Part shown: in pieces, positions 1-6,744 of the stretch | Numbering within the stretch: the stretch's first letter is position 1 | How the letters are laid out: every line of letters starts with the position of its first letter | From: JBKPFU01 sp046728975 | GTDB taxonomy: Bacteria > Actinomycetota > Thermoleophilia > Gaiellales > Gaiellaceae | Reading direction: 5' to 3' | Length of the DNA: 26,911 nt | Assembly (NCBI GenBank): GCA_046728975.1 | Contig: JBKPFU010000198.1 | Coordinates: forward strand, 1-26,911 | The notes under the pieces: model-generated | What the model was told of the DNA's origin: nothing | Seen by the model: the letters and a program-made list of their open reading frames with translations, nothing else | Databases searched by the model: none | Translations under genes and position numbers: made by a program

Positions 1-271
1 TCTCCGGCGTCGCCTGCGCCACGAATACGGCCCAATCGGATGTTCCGCAGGAGGTCGGGGAGCACTCGAGCTGGAGTCCCGTCTCTTCGCGTAGTTCGCG
101 GCGTGCGCACTCGTCGATCGACTCGCCGGCGACACGGGCCCCCGCGGGCGGCGTCCAAGCCCAATCGCCCTCGTACGCCGGCCCGGCGGCAGCTCTGTGC
201 AACAGGAGCCACTCACGCCTGTCCCCCCGCCGACGCCAGACGGCGATCGACGCGCCGAGCGGCTCCGTCAC
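1..271 (-). CDS. Nudix hydrolase, C-terminus cut by window edge
   Basis: The reading frame starts at GTG 271-269, overlapping the TGA stop of the M48 peptidase gene (GTGA), and runs off the left edge, leaving about 90 residues. It contains a complete Nudix box: a glycine (GARVAG), then E, then seven residues, then RELREETGL. This matches GX5EX7REUXEEXGU. The preceding stretch (SIAVWRRRGDRREWLLLHRA, then a WAWTPPAGA segment) is the usual beta-strand lead-in of the fold. Nudix enzymes hydrolyse nucleoside diphosphates linked to another group, using Mg bound by the box glutamates; the substrate cannot be told from this fragment. The overlap suggests translational coupling and a shared operon with the M48 gene. 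The fold assignment is firm; the specificity and C-terminus are unknown. Confidence 0.85.
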   Translation of the reverse strand, partial: MTEPLGASIAVWRRRGDRREWLLLHRAAAGPAYEGDWAWTPPAGARVAGESIDECARRELREETGLQLECSPTSCGTSDWAVFVAQATPE

Positions 272-1110
272 GCCGCGCGCAGTTTCTCGCGCCAGTCGGG
301 ATCGAGCGCCCGCAAGCGGCGGACGCGTTCACCGACGGGCGGATGCGTGACGAACATCGCCGCCAAGCCCTCCTCGAGGAACGGGTTCACGGTGTAGAGC
401 GGCTCCGTCGCCGGGCTCGCCCGGAACTCGACCAGCTCGGTCGCCTGCTCGAGCCGGATCAGCGCATCGGCCAGCCCGTGCGGCGAGCCGCAGATTCCGG
501 CCGCCGTCCGATCGGCTTCGAACTCGCGCTTCGGCGAGAGCATCAGATGAACCAGCGACGCGGCAACCGGCGCGAGGACGAACAGCAGCGCGCGCTGCAA
601 CCAGCCGCCGATGCGGCTCGTTTCGACAAGCGCTCCGGCCATGACGGCGAGGGACGATTGGAGCAGGACGTCCCGGTTGCGGATGTGCGCGAGCTCGTGC
701 GCGAGCACGCCCTCGAGTTCCGCCGGCGGGAGGGCGGCGAGAAGTCCTTCGCTGACCGCGATCGCCGAGCCACGTGGGCCGCGCCCGGCCGTCAGGGCCC
801 GTGGGTGACCGTCGCGCAACACGTAGAGCCGCGGCTTCGGGACCCCGGCCAGCGCGGCAAGGCGCTCGACGGTCGAGTGCAAGCCGGGCGCCTGCCCCGC
901 GGGCAGCTCCCGCGCTCCGACCATTCCGAGCGCGATCCGGTCCGCGTACACGTACGCAGCTCCGGCGAGGAGCAGCGCAGCAAAGAGCAGGATCGAGAGG
1001 AGCCGGTAATTCCCGACGGCAAGCGGAACCGCCGCCAGCGCTGCGCAGACGCCGACCAGGAGAAGCCAGGCCTTGAGGACGTTCCTCACTCGGAGGAGCG
1101 CGCCGCTCAT
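268..1110 (-). CDS. M48 family membrane zinc metallopeptidase (HtpX-like)
   Basis: The protein has 280 residues. Two hydrophobic segments (about 12-32 and 36-56) anchor it in the membrane. The zinc motif is HELAH at 138-142, followed by the M48 helix REFEAD near 196-201, where E197 is the expected third ligand. Further hydrophobic residues lie around 170-192, as in HtpX/Ste24-type proteases that degrade or process membrane and exported proteins. The length is close to that of bacterial HtpX (about 290). It starts at ATG 1110, three bases after the stop of the upstream 98-aa gene, and its own stop overlaps the Nudix start, so the three genes look like one transcript. It is classed as M48 rather than HtpX proper because no orthology can be tested here. 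Confidence 0.88.
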   Translation of the reverse strand: MSGALLRVRNVLKAWLLLVGVCAALAAVPLAVGNYRLLSILLFAALLLAGAAYVYADRIALGMVGARELPAGQAPGLHSTVERLAALAGVPKPRLYVLRDGHPRALTAGRGPRGSAIAVSEGLLAALPPAELEGVLAHELAHIRNRDVLLQSSLAVMAGALVETSRIGGWLQRALLFVLAPVAASLVHLMLSPKREFEADRTAAGICGSPHGLADALIRLEQATELVEFRASPATEPLYTVNPFLEEGLAAMFVTHPPVGERVRRLRALDPDWREKLRAA

Positions 1111-1113
1111 GGC

Positions 1114-1410
1114 CTACGAATCGCCTACGTCCCCGTCGTCCTCGGCCAATCCCCGAGGGGGCCAGTCGGGCTCGGGCGCATCGCACCGGCTCGAGCAGTG
1201 CAGCGAGGCGATGTTCTGCAGCGGGATGAGGATGTGGCCGTTGAGCTCGATGTGCGGGACGTCCTCGACGAAGCAGTAGGCGGTGAGGACCCCGTCTTGG
1301 TAGTCGCCGCCGAACAAAGCGACTTCGACCTGCTCACCCTTGTACTTGTTGGTGTAGTCCTCCAACGTTCGGAGCCTAGCCGACGGCCGCATTCCTCCAC
1401 GGCCGGTCAT
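1114..1410 (-). CDS. Hypothetical small protein, first gene of the M48 operon
   Basis: This is a 98-residue ORF directly upstream of the M48 gene, with only three bases between them. I do not recognise the family. The core (about residues 12-68) runs LEDYTNKYKGEQVEVALFGG, then YQDGVLTAYCFVEDVPHIEL, then HILIPLQNIASLH. It alternates short beta-like stretches and ends in acidic, proline-rich residues. A strand-glycine-strand pattern (QVEVALFGGDYQDGVLTAY) recalls Sm-like or small beta-barrel folds, but that is only an impression. The start is uncertain: ATG 1410 has no good ribosome site, and a GGAGG lies too close to the internal ATG at 1392. A damaged copy of its first codons sits at 2342-2378, which supports it being a real gene. 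Confidence 0.6.
   Translation of the reverse strand: MTGRGGMRPSARLRTLEDYTNKYKGEQVEVALFGGDYQDGVLTAYCFVEDVPHIELNGHILIPLQNIASLHCSSRCDAPEPDWPPRGLAEDDGDVGDS
1347..1381 (+). repeat. Direct repeat copy 1 (start of the 98-aa gene)
   Basis: A 19-base exact match (tgttggtgtagtcctccaa) followed by a looser match ending in ctagcc is shared with 2342-2378. Here it codes, on the minus strand, for the ARLRTLEDYTN segment of the intact hypothetical gene. Confidence 0.8.
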
Positions 1411-1482
1411 TGCCGTAGTTGCCCGTAGTTGCCGCTAAATGCGCTGCTGGTGGTGGTCCCGGCGTGGTCCTTCCCGCGATCC

Positions 1483-1554
1483 GATGTCTACTCGCACGTG
1501 ATGCGGGCCGACGAGCTCTCCTCGGAGCGGCTCGAGGCGCTGATCGGGCGCTAG
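1483..1554 (+). pseudogene. Remnant of tyrosine recombinase C-terminus
   Basis: A short open stretch reads DVYSHVMRADELSSERLEAL, then IGR and a stop. The YSHV motif followed by a charged helix is how phage-type integrases and XerC/D-like recombinases end, the tyrosine being the nucleophile. Nothing upstream in this frame (VVVPAWSFPRS) resembles the rest of the catalytic domain, so only about 23 codons survive. It lies between the 98-aa gene and other gene scraps, consistent with an old integration site that has decayed. It is short, so chance similarity is possible, but the motif and the stop position both fit. Confidence 0.55.
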
Positions 1555-1565
1555 AACGCCGCCTT

Positions 1566-1634
1566 TATTGGCGATACGGGCACGAGGTCCACGCGATTAA
1601 GCGCAAGATCGAGCGGCGGCGCGCGTTCGTCTGA
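1566..1634 (+). pseudogene. Possible remnant of ATP-dependent DNA ligase C-terminal tail
   Basis: The frame reads YWRYGHEVHAIKRKIERRRA, then FV and a stop. Bacterial ATP-dependent ligases of the LigC/LigD type often end with a YWRY-type strand, a basic helix and a terminal FV. On its own this is weak, but a second ligase scrap (2192-2263) lies nearby on the same strand and would sit just N-terminal to this piece in an intact ligase. The two scraps are in the wrong order on the chromosome, which implies rearrangement. No start or upstream domain is visible. Confidence 0.4.
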
Positions 1635-1674
1635 ACCGCCGCGATCGATTTCTTCCGCCGACTGCGGCGATAGA

Positions 1675-1713
1675 TCGTCCCGCCGCCGGGGGTTATGCCC
1701 GGAGACGGGACGA
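1675..1713. terminator. Stacked hairpin in the decayed region
   Basis: TCGTCCCG (1675-1682) pairs with CGGGACGA (1706-1713), and inside it CCGGG (1686-1690) pairs with CCCGG (1698-1702) over a 7-base loop. No T-run follows, so terminator function is only likely. It lies after the recombinase and ligase scraps and before the convergent secreted-protein gene. Confidence 0.5.
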
Positions 1714-1802
1714 CCTACGGACGCCTTGGTCCCCCGCGCCGCTCGACTTCGAGCACCCCGACCTCTAGTTGAGCGATAGCGCTGGCAGGGCGCTGTGCTT
1801 AA

Positions 1803-2129
1803 TCAGCACAACCTCGCAACGATGGTGGCGCCTTTGTCGTTGTGCAGTCCGGGGGCACCGTCCTGGGGGCCAAGCGTGTGTACGGTGCCGAACCCGGGCA
1901 CGAACGAGTGGTGGACGTTGTAGTGGAACTGCTCGAAGGCCGGCATCAGCTCCGGATGCTCGCACACTTGCGGACCGACTGGGACGAGGTTGCCGTTCGC
2001 CGCCTGGATGAAGTGCCGATGCGGCGGAACCTGGGTGACGAACAGGTCCGATGGATCGGCGATGCCGGTCCCCGCAAGCGTGAAGAGCGCGATCGATGCC
2101 GCCGCGCTAACAAGAAGTAGATACCGCAT
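1803..2129 (-). CDS. Small secreted protein of unknown function
   Basis: The product is 108 residues from ATG 2129, chosen because AAGGAGG stands a normal distance upstream; the longer ORF begins ten codons earlier without a ribosome site. The N-terminus (MRYLLLVSAAASIALFTLAG, then TGIAD) is a classic signal peptide. The mature part is rich in histidine and aromatics: PPHRHFIQAANG, CEHPEL, FHYNVHHS. It has two cysteines (in the CEHPEL segment and at the C-terminus), so metal binding or a disulfide is possible. The family is not recognised. It sits alone inside a decayed region but has an intact frame and good translation signals. A small TGTGCT/AGCACA hairpin (1794-1810) overlaps its stop codon. 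Confidence 0.75.
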   Translation of the reverse strand: MRYLLLVSAAASIALFTLAGTGIADPSDLFVTQVPPHRHFIQAANGNLVPVGPQVCEHPELMPAFEQFHYNVHHSFVPGFGTVHTLGPQDGAPGLHNDKGATIVARLC

Positions 2130-2191
2130 GTTTGGGGCCTCCTTACCCTCGTGACGCAAGTGACCCCCCTTCGATGACCCTATATCAGGCG

Positions 2192-2263
2192 GATCGCGCC
2201 GACAAGCATGGGCGCTGCCGGCCCGGCGAGCGTGGCTGGGTGAAGGTGAAGAACCGCGATACG
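2192..2263 (+). pseudogene. Remnant of ATP-dependent DNA ligase (motif V/VI region)
   Basis: The translated stretch reads DRADKHGRCRPGERG, then WVKVKNRDT. Bacterial ATP-dependent DNA ligases carry YRPGxRGWxKVKN here; the lysines bind the nucleotide phosphates (motif V). The expected KxxxSxY before it is damaged, and the frame afterwards (SPRWWSRCYL) no longer looks like ligase. No start codon or nucleotidyltransferase core is present. With the scrap at 1566-1634 this suggests that a ligase gene was broken up and rearranged here. Confidence 0.6.
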
Positions 2264-2341
2264 TCGCCGCGGTGGTGGTCCCGGTGTTACCTCGGCGCCG
2301 GGACCGCGCCGCAAACCCGCATGGCTACGCGAAGGTTGGAC

Positions 2342-2378
2342 TGTTGGTGTAGTCCTCCAAGCGCAGCGCAGTCTAGCC
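2342..2378 (+). repeat. Direct repeat copy 2 (damaged start of the 98-aa gene)
   Basis: This segment matches 1347-1381, with 19 identical bases and a related flank. On the minus strand it would give ARLR, then a 2-base insertion, then LEDYTN, after which the match ends. It is a frameshifted fragment of a second copy of the hypothetical gene. Confidence 0.8.
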
Positions 2379-2386
2379 AGCGTCCC

Positions 2387-3052
2387 TCAGCCGGCCGGTG
2401 TCGGCGGCTGTACGGCTGCAGCGCGGCGGTCTGCCTGGTCTCGCGCGAGCAGATCGTCGATATCGCCGGCGGGACAGAGCTCCGTGAGCGCTCCGTCTTC
2501 CATGCAGACGGCGGAAAGTCGGGCGTTCGGCTCGACGGGCCGAATCCGGCGATACGCCTCGACATCGAGGCCGAGCGCGGCAGCGTGAATCGCACGAAGC
2601 GGCCCTCCGTGGGAAACGACGAGCACCCGGTCACCCTCGTGGGCCGCGGCGATTCGACGTACGGCAGCGAGAACGCGCCGGCTCATCGTCGCGTAGTTCT
2701 CACCGTCGTCCCAGCCGGTGCCACCGTTGAGCCAGCGCTGGTACGCCTCCGGAAAGCGCTCCTGTGCTTCCTCTCGGGTAAGGCTGGACCAAGAGCCCAC
2801 GTCGACTTCGCGGAGATCGGGGGTCGTCTCGACGCGGAGACCCTGTCGTGCCGCGACCGCCCCTGCGGTTTCGCGCGCGCGGCGAAGGTCGCTCGAATAG
2901 ACGGCAGCGAGGTCGATGTGCGCGAGACGTTCCGCGAGCGCCACCGCCTGCGCCCGACCCTTCTCGGTCAGCGGGCGGTCAGCGTGGCCCTGCCAGCGAT
3001 GCTCGTCGTTCCAATCGCTCTGACCGTGCCGCGCCAAAAGGAGCGTCGTCAT
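2387..3052 (-). CDS. Histidine phosphatase family protein (phosphoglycerate mutase-like)
   Basis: The protein has 221 residues. The N-terminal motif LLLARHGQSDWN supplies the catalytic histidine (H9) in the RHG signature. The second arginine lies in SSDLRRARETA, an acid residue in the DLREVDVGSW segment, and the second histidine in VVSHGGPLRAI. The length and pattern fit the broad-specificity cobC/GpmB-like branch that removes phosphate through a phosphohistidine, rather than cofactor-dependent mutase of glycolysis (about 250 residues). The last 20 or so residues (QADRRAAAVQPPTPAG) are a low-complexity tail. The start at ATG 3052 is only 20 bases from the divergent SDR start, so the two promoters must overlap each other's coding ends. 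Confidence 0.9.
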   Translation of the reverse strand: MTTLLLARHGQSDWNDEHRWQGHADRPLTEKGRAQAVALAERLAHIDLAAVYSSDLRRARETAGAVAARQGLRVETTPDLREVDVGSWSSLTREEAQERFPEAYQRWLNGGTGWDDGENYATMSRRVLAAVRRIAAAHEGDRVLVVSHGGPLRAIHAAALGLDVEAYRRIRPVEPNARLSAVCMEDGALTELCPAGDIDDLLARDQADRRAAAVQPPTPAG

Positions 3053-3072
3053 GGCTTGTACGCTAGCCGCCC

Positions 3073-3858
3073 ATGGACCTGGGGCTGCGGGAAAGGACCT
3101 GCATCGTCACGGGGTCGACACGGGGGATTGGTCTGGAGACCGCCCGACTGCTCGCGGCCGAAGGCGCGCGCGTCGTGATCTGCGGCCGTGATAGCCCGCG
3201 GGTCGAGCAGGCGCGGGAAACGGCCGGCGCGGCCCTAGGGGTCGTCTGCGACCTCGCGGATCCTGCTGGGCCCGAGCAGCTGGTCGCGCGGGCGCTCGGG
3301 GAGCTCGAGCGGATCGACGTGCTCGTCAACAACGTCGGCGCCGCCTACCAGACCGGCTTCGACGAGCTGAGCGACGAGCAGTGGAGCGCGATGTGGGAGC
3401 TGAACGTGATGAGCTACGTGCGCGCGATTCGCGCCGTGCTCCCGGGCATGCGGGAGCGCCGTGACGGCGTGATCGTCAATGTCTCCTCCACTGCCGGAAA
3501 GCGGCCTTCGACGGGGATGCCGAACTACTCGGTGACGAAGGCGGCAGTGCTTTCGCTGTCGCGGCTGGTCGCCGACGTGTACGCGCGAGACGGGATCCGC
3601 TGCAATGCCGTCACGCCGGGCCCGACGGCGACCGAGGCGTGGCTCGGCGACGGAGGCCTCGCCGACCAGCAGGCCTGGCGGAGCGGACAGACGCGCGAGG
3701 AGGTGCTCGAGGCGGTGGGCGCGGGCAGGCCGCTCGGCCGCCTCGCCGAGCCGGACGAGATCGCGTCGGTGATCGTGTTTCTCTGTTCCGAGCGGGCCAC
3801 GTACGTGACTGGGTCGGCGTGGAGCGCCGACGGCGGCACGGTCCCGATCATCATCTGA
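3073..3858 (+). CDS. SDR family NAD(P)-dependent oxidoreductase
   Basis: The 261-residue length is typical of classical short-chain dehydrogenases. TGSTRGIG (13-20) is the dinucleotide-binding glycine motif, NNVG (86-89) the structural motif, N111 the catalytic asparagine, and S139, Y152 and K156 (YSVTK) the rest of the tetrad. The C-terminus (YVTGSAWSADGGTVPIII) matches the usual ending of FabG-like reductases. CGRD after the second strand suggests NADP, as in FabG. The substrate is unknown: the protein could be a 3-oxoacyl reductase paralogue or a sugar/alcohol dehydrogenase. It is divergent from the histidine phosphatase and 66 bases ahead of the dGTPase gene, possibly in the same transcript. 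Confidence 0.92.
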   Translation: MDLGLRERTCIVTGSTRGIGLETARLLAAEGARVVICGRDSPRVEQARETAGAALGVVCDLADPAGPEQLVARALGELERIDVLVNNVGAAYQTGFDELSDEQWSAMWELNVMSYVRAIRAVLPGMRERRDGVIVNVSSTAGKRPSTGMPNYSVTKAAVLSLSRLVADVYARDGIRCNAVTPGPTATEAWLGDGGLADQQAWRSGQTREEVLEAVGAGRPLGRLAEPDEIASVIVFLCSERATYVTGSAWSADGGTVPIII

Positions 3859-3924
3859 CACGGCTCTCTCTGCCCGCCGCACGGCGCCCGTGCAGCGGCC
3901 GGGTCAGCGGCTAGAGTCGAAACC

Positions 3925-4881
3925 GTGCCCGAGCTAGCCGGGAAAGTCGCCGACGCCTTCGAAAGCCGCATCCGCGAGCACGAGGAGTCGACGCTTTCGC
4001 CGCTCGCCGTCCGCTCCTACGAGACGCGCGGGCGCGCACGCGACGAAGGGGAGTGCCGCGTCCGCACGCCGTTCCAGCGCGACCGCGATCGGATCCTCCA
4101 CTCGAAGCCGTTCCGCCGGCTGAAGGGCAAGACGCAGGTCTTCATCGACCCGGCCGGCGACCACTTCCGCACTCGGATGACGCACACGCTGGAAACGACC
4201 GCGATCGCGCGTGGGGTCGCCCGGGCGCTGCGCCTGAACGAGGACCTGGCTGAGGCGATCGGGCTCGGCCACGACATGGGCCACCCGCCGTTCGGCCACG
4301 CAGGCGAGGAGGAGCTCGACGCCTGCCTGCAGGCGCGCTTCGGCCTTCGCTTCCGCCACAACGAACAGTCGCTGCGAATCGCCGAGTCGCTCAACCTGAC
4401 CTGGGAGGTCTGCGACGGGATCCTCAAGCACACGGGCCCGGACGAGCCGGAGACGCTCGAGGGGAAGATCGTTCGCGTCGTCGACCGGGTCGCCTACATC
4501 AACCACGACATCGACGACGCGATCCGGCACGAGATCCTGCGACCGGAGGAGCTGCCGCACGAGGAGATCGAGCTCCTCGGCGATCGCGGTTCGCGCCGGA
4601 TCGACACGCTCGTCCACGACCTGATCGAGACGTCGGCGGCCGCAGGCGACATCGCGCAGAGCGAGGAGGTTGGGGAGGCGATGCTGTCGCTTCGCGAGTT
4701 CATGTTCGCGCGCGTGTACCTCGGGCCGCAGACGAAGTCCGAGCACGACCGCGCGCATGACACCATCCACCGCATCTTCGAGCACCTCGCCGAGCGCGGC
4801 GACACGCCGGCCGAGATCGTCGAGTATCTCTCCGGCATGACCGACCGGTTCGCACTCGCGTATGCCGAGCGCGTGGCCTAG
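3925..4881 (+). CDS. dgt: Deoxyguanosinetriphosphate triphosphohydrolase-like protein
   Basis: The product has 318 residues from GTG 3925. The HD-domain metal ligands are visible: H87 in TRMTHTLE, the H116-D117 pair in GLGHDMGHPPFGHAGE, and an aspartate in the later VDRVAYINHDID segment. GHDMGHPPFGH is diagnostic of the dGTPase family, which splits dNTPs into deoxynucleosides and tripolyphosphate and so trims dNTP pools. The length is that of the short type-2 dGTPase-like subfamily, shorter than E. coli Dgt (505). It directly precedes dnaG with a one-base overlap (TAGTG), an arrangement common in actinobacteria, which ties it to DNA replication. Confidence 0.93.
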   Translation: MPELAGKVADAFESRIREHEESTLSPLAVRSYETRGRARDEGECRVRTPFQRDRDRILHSKPFRRLKGKTQVFIDPAGDHFRTRMTHTLETTAIARGVARALRLNEDLAEAIGLGHDMGHPPFGHAGEEELDACLQARFGLRFRHNEQSLRIAESLNLTWEVCDGILKHTGPDEPETLEGKIVRVVDRVAYINHDIDDAIRHEILRPEELPHEEIELLGDRGSRRIDTLVHDLIETSAAAGDIAQSEEVGEAMLSLREFMFARVYLGPQTKSEHDRAHDTIHRIFEHLAERGDTPAEIVEYLSGMTDRFALAYAERVA

Positions 4882-6518
4882 TGGCGCGAATCAAGGATTC
4901 GTCCGTTCGCGAGGCTGTCGAGGCCGCCGACATGATCGAGGTCGTGGGGGCGCGGACGCAGCTCCGGCGCGTCGGCGCGCGCTACACCGGCCTGTGCCCC
5001 TTCCACGAGGAGCGCACGCCGAGCTTCTCGGTCAATCCGCAGGACAAGCTCTATTACTGCTTCGGGTGCGGCAAGGGCGGCGACGTGATCTCGTTCGTGC
5101 GGGAGACGGAGCAGCTCGACTTTGCGCAAGCGGTTGAGTGGCTCGCCGAGCGCTACCGGGTGACGCTCGAGTACGAGGAGTCCTCGCCTCAGCAGGAGGC
5201 CGCGCGCGCCCGCCGCGACCGGCTTCTCTCGTTGCTCGAGCAGGCAACGAGCTTCTATGAGCGCTATCTGTGGGAGGCCAGCACCGCGGAACCCGCGCGG
5301 GCGTACCTACGTGGGCGCGGCCTCGACGAGGACGTTTGCCGTCAATACCGCCTCGGTGTCGCTCCAGGCGGGGCGACGCTCGCGCGCAAGGCGCGGGAGA
5401 AGGGATTTGCGCCGCAGGAGCTGAGCGCGGCCGGGCTCGTCAACCGCCGCGGGAACGACTACTTCTCGGGGCGCCTGTTGTTCCCGCTCGCCGACGCCCG
5501 CGGCCGTGTGCTCGGGTTCCAAGCGCGCAAGCTGCGCGAGGACGATCCGCTGAAGGCGAAGTACGTGAACTCCCCCGAGGGCGAGCTCTTTCGCAAGGGA
5601 AACCTGCTCTACGGCCTCGATCACGCGCGGTCGGCGATCACGAAGCAGGAACGCGCCATCGTCGTCGAGGGCAACCCCGATGTGCTCGCGCTCCGGCAGG
5701 CAGGGCTCGAGCCCGTCGTCGCGTCAATGGGGACTGCGCTCACCGAACGCCAGCTGAAGGAGCTCTCGCGCCTCACGCGCCGGATCTTCCTGTGCTTCGA
5801 TGCGGATGCAGCGGGGGAGGAGGCGACGCTGCGCGGAATGGAGCTCGCCGTCGGGCAGGGATTCGATGTCCGCGTCATCGCCCTGCCCGAGGGGACGGAT
5901 CCCGCCGACGACCCGACTAGTTTCGAGCAGCACCTCCGGAAAGCCGAGCCCTACGCGCTTCACCGGGTACGGCTTGTGCTCGACCGCGCGCAGGACCGGC
6001 AGCTTGCGTACATCGGCGTTCAGGAGATCCTCAACGGGCTGCCGGAGTCCCCCGAGCGCCACGACGCGTGGCGACTTGCGAACGACCGCTTGGGGCTCAC
6101 TGTTCAGCTGCGTGCGGCGGGAACAGCAATCGGCGGCGCTGCCACGCCGCGCCGACTGATCGAGGCGGGGGAGAGGCTGGAGCGCGACGCGCTCGCCGGC
6201 GTGGCCGCGCATCCCGAGCTCGCGGAGCTCCTTCAGGAGCTCTCGCCTGACCACTTCGACAGCGAGCCCCACCGGCGCGCGCGCGAACATCTCGTCGAGC
6301 GCGGAGAGCCGCCGGCCGATCTCGGCGCGCTCTTCGCCGAGCTCGACGCGCGCGCCGCGGCCGAGGGCATCGATGCGGAAACCACGAAGGAGCTTCTCCT
6401 TCGCCTGCGCGAGCGAAAGCTGAGGCGGGAGCTGGCGGCGACGGACGATCTGGAGCATGCGAAAGAGCTCCAGGAGACGCTCTCGCGGCTTCGGTCGGCG
6501 GCCGCGAATTTGGCTTAA
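4881..6518 (+). CDS. dnaG: DNA primase
   Basis: The product has 545 residues from GTG 4881, whose G is the last base of the dgt stop. The N-terminal CHC2 zinc ribbon is complete (C39, H42, C60, C63, in LCPFH and CFGCGKGGD). The RNA polymerase core carries YFSGRLLFPLAD and GFQARKL. The TOPRIM part has an acidic glutamate at 263 and the D307-D309 pair in FDADAAGEEA. The usual EGYMD motif reads EGNPD here. The C-terminal helicase-binding domain (about 400-545) is divergent but mostly helical. The protein makes RNA primers for lagging-strand synthesis. The full CHC2-TOPRIM layout leaves little doubt about identity. The tRNA-Asn gene follows directly. Confidence 0.95.
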   Translation: MARIKDSSVREAVEAADMIEVVGARTQLRRVGARYTGLCPFHEERTPSFSVNPQDKLYYCFGCGKGGDVISFVRETEQLDFAQAVEWLAERYRVTLEYEESSPQQEAARARRDRLLSLLEQATSFYERYLWEASTAEPARAYLRGRGLDEDVCRQYRLGVAPGGATLARKAREKGFAPQELSAAGLVNRRGNDYFSGRLLFPLADARGRVLGFQARKLREDDPLKAKYVNSPEGELFRKGNLLYGLDHARSAITKQERAIVVEGNPDVLALRQAGLEPVVASMGTALTERQLKELSRLTRRIFLCFDADAAGEEATLRGMELAVGQGFDVRVIALPEGTDPADDPTSFEQHLRKAEPYALHRVRLVLDRAQDRQLAYIGVQEILNGLPESPERHDAWRLANDRLGLTVQLRAAGTAIGGAATPRRLIEAGERLERDALAGVAAHPELAELLQELSPDHFDSEPHRRAREHLVERGEPPADLGALFAELDARAAAEGIDAETTKELLLRLRERKLRRELAATDDLEHAKELQETLSRLRSAAANLA

Positions 6519-6525
6519 CGGCCGC

Positions 6526-6531
6526 TACAAT
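6526..6531 (+). promoter_or_regulatory. Possible -10 box of tRNA-Asn
   Basis: TACAAT lies 19 bases before the tRNA. The 12-base context GGCCGCTACAAT differs by one base from that before tRNA-Leu (15255-15266). No clear -35 is visible. Confidence 0.5.
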
Positions 6532-6550
6532 CCGCCCCGCCGAGCACCGT

Positions 6551-6623
6551 TCCCCGGTAGCTCAATTGGCAGAGCATCCGGCTGTTAACCGGAGGGTTGT
6601 TGGTTCGAGTCCAACCCGGGGAG
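6551..6623 (+). tRNA. tRNA-Asn (GTT)
   Basis: This is a 73-base cloverleaf. The acceptor TCCCCGG pairs with CCGGGGA and is followed by discriminator G. D stem GCTC/GAGC; anticodon stem TCCGG/CCGGA with loop CTGTTAA, giving anticodon GTT; T stem GTTGG/CCAAC with loop TTCGAGT. No CCA is encoded. All stems pair fully. Confidence 0.97.
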
Positions 6624-6628
6624 TAGAC

Positions 6629-6651
6629 GAACCCGCTGGAAACGCGGGTTC
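6629..6651 (+). terminator. Hairpin after tRNA-Asn
   Basis: GAACCCGC and GCGGGTTC form an 8-bp stem with a 7-base loop, starting six bases after the tRNA. There is a short T-rich stretch but no long U run. It probably ends the tRNA transcript. Confidence 0.7.
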
Positions 6652-6694
6652 TACGTTTCCGGAACTGGCGACGCTGCAAGCGCGTTCTCAGCCG

Positions 6695-6730
6695 CACTGG
6701 GTGGACGGGCGATCGCCCGCCCACCCAGTG
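6695..6730. terminator. Large palindromic terminator between tRNA-Asn and the M36 protease
   Basis: Two 18-base arms pair at 17 positions around the centre GGGCGATCGCCC, outer arms CACTGGGTGG and CCACCCAGTG. It lies 15 bases past the stop of the minus-strand protease gene and can fold from either strand, as expected between convergent transcripts. Confidence 0.75.
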
Positions 6731-6744
6731 GCGCGGGCCGGTAG

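Noticed and set aside
40..1428. A 462-codon plus-strand open frame
   Set aside because: It is arginine-rich shadow coding opposite the Nudix-M48-hypothetical operon; no domain is visible and the minus-strand genes have clear motifs.
2132..3178. A 348-codon plus-strand frame
   Set aside because: Only its first part carries a ligase scrap; the rest lies antisense to the histidine phosphatase and has shadow composition.
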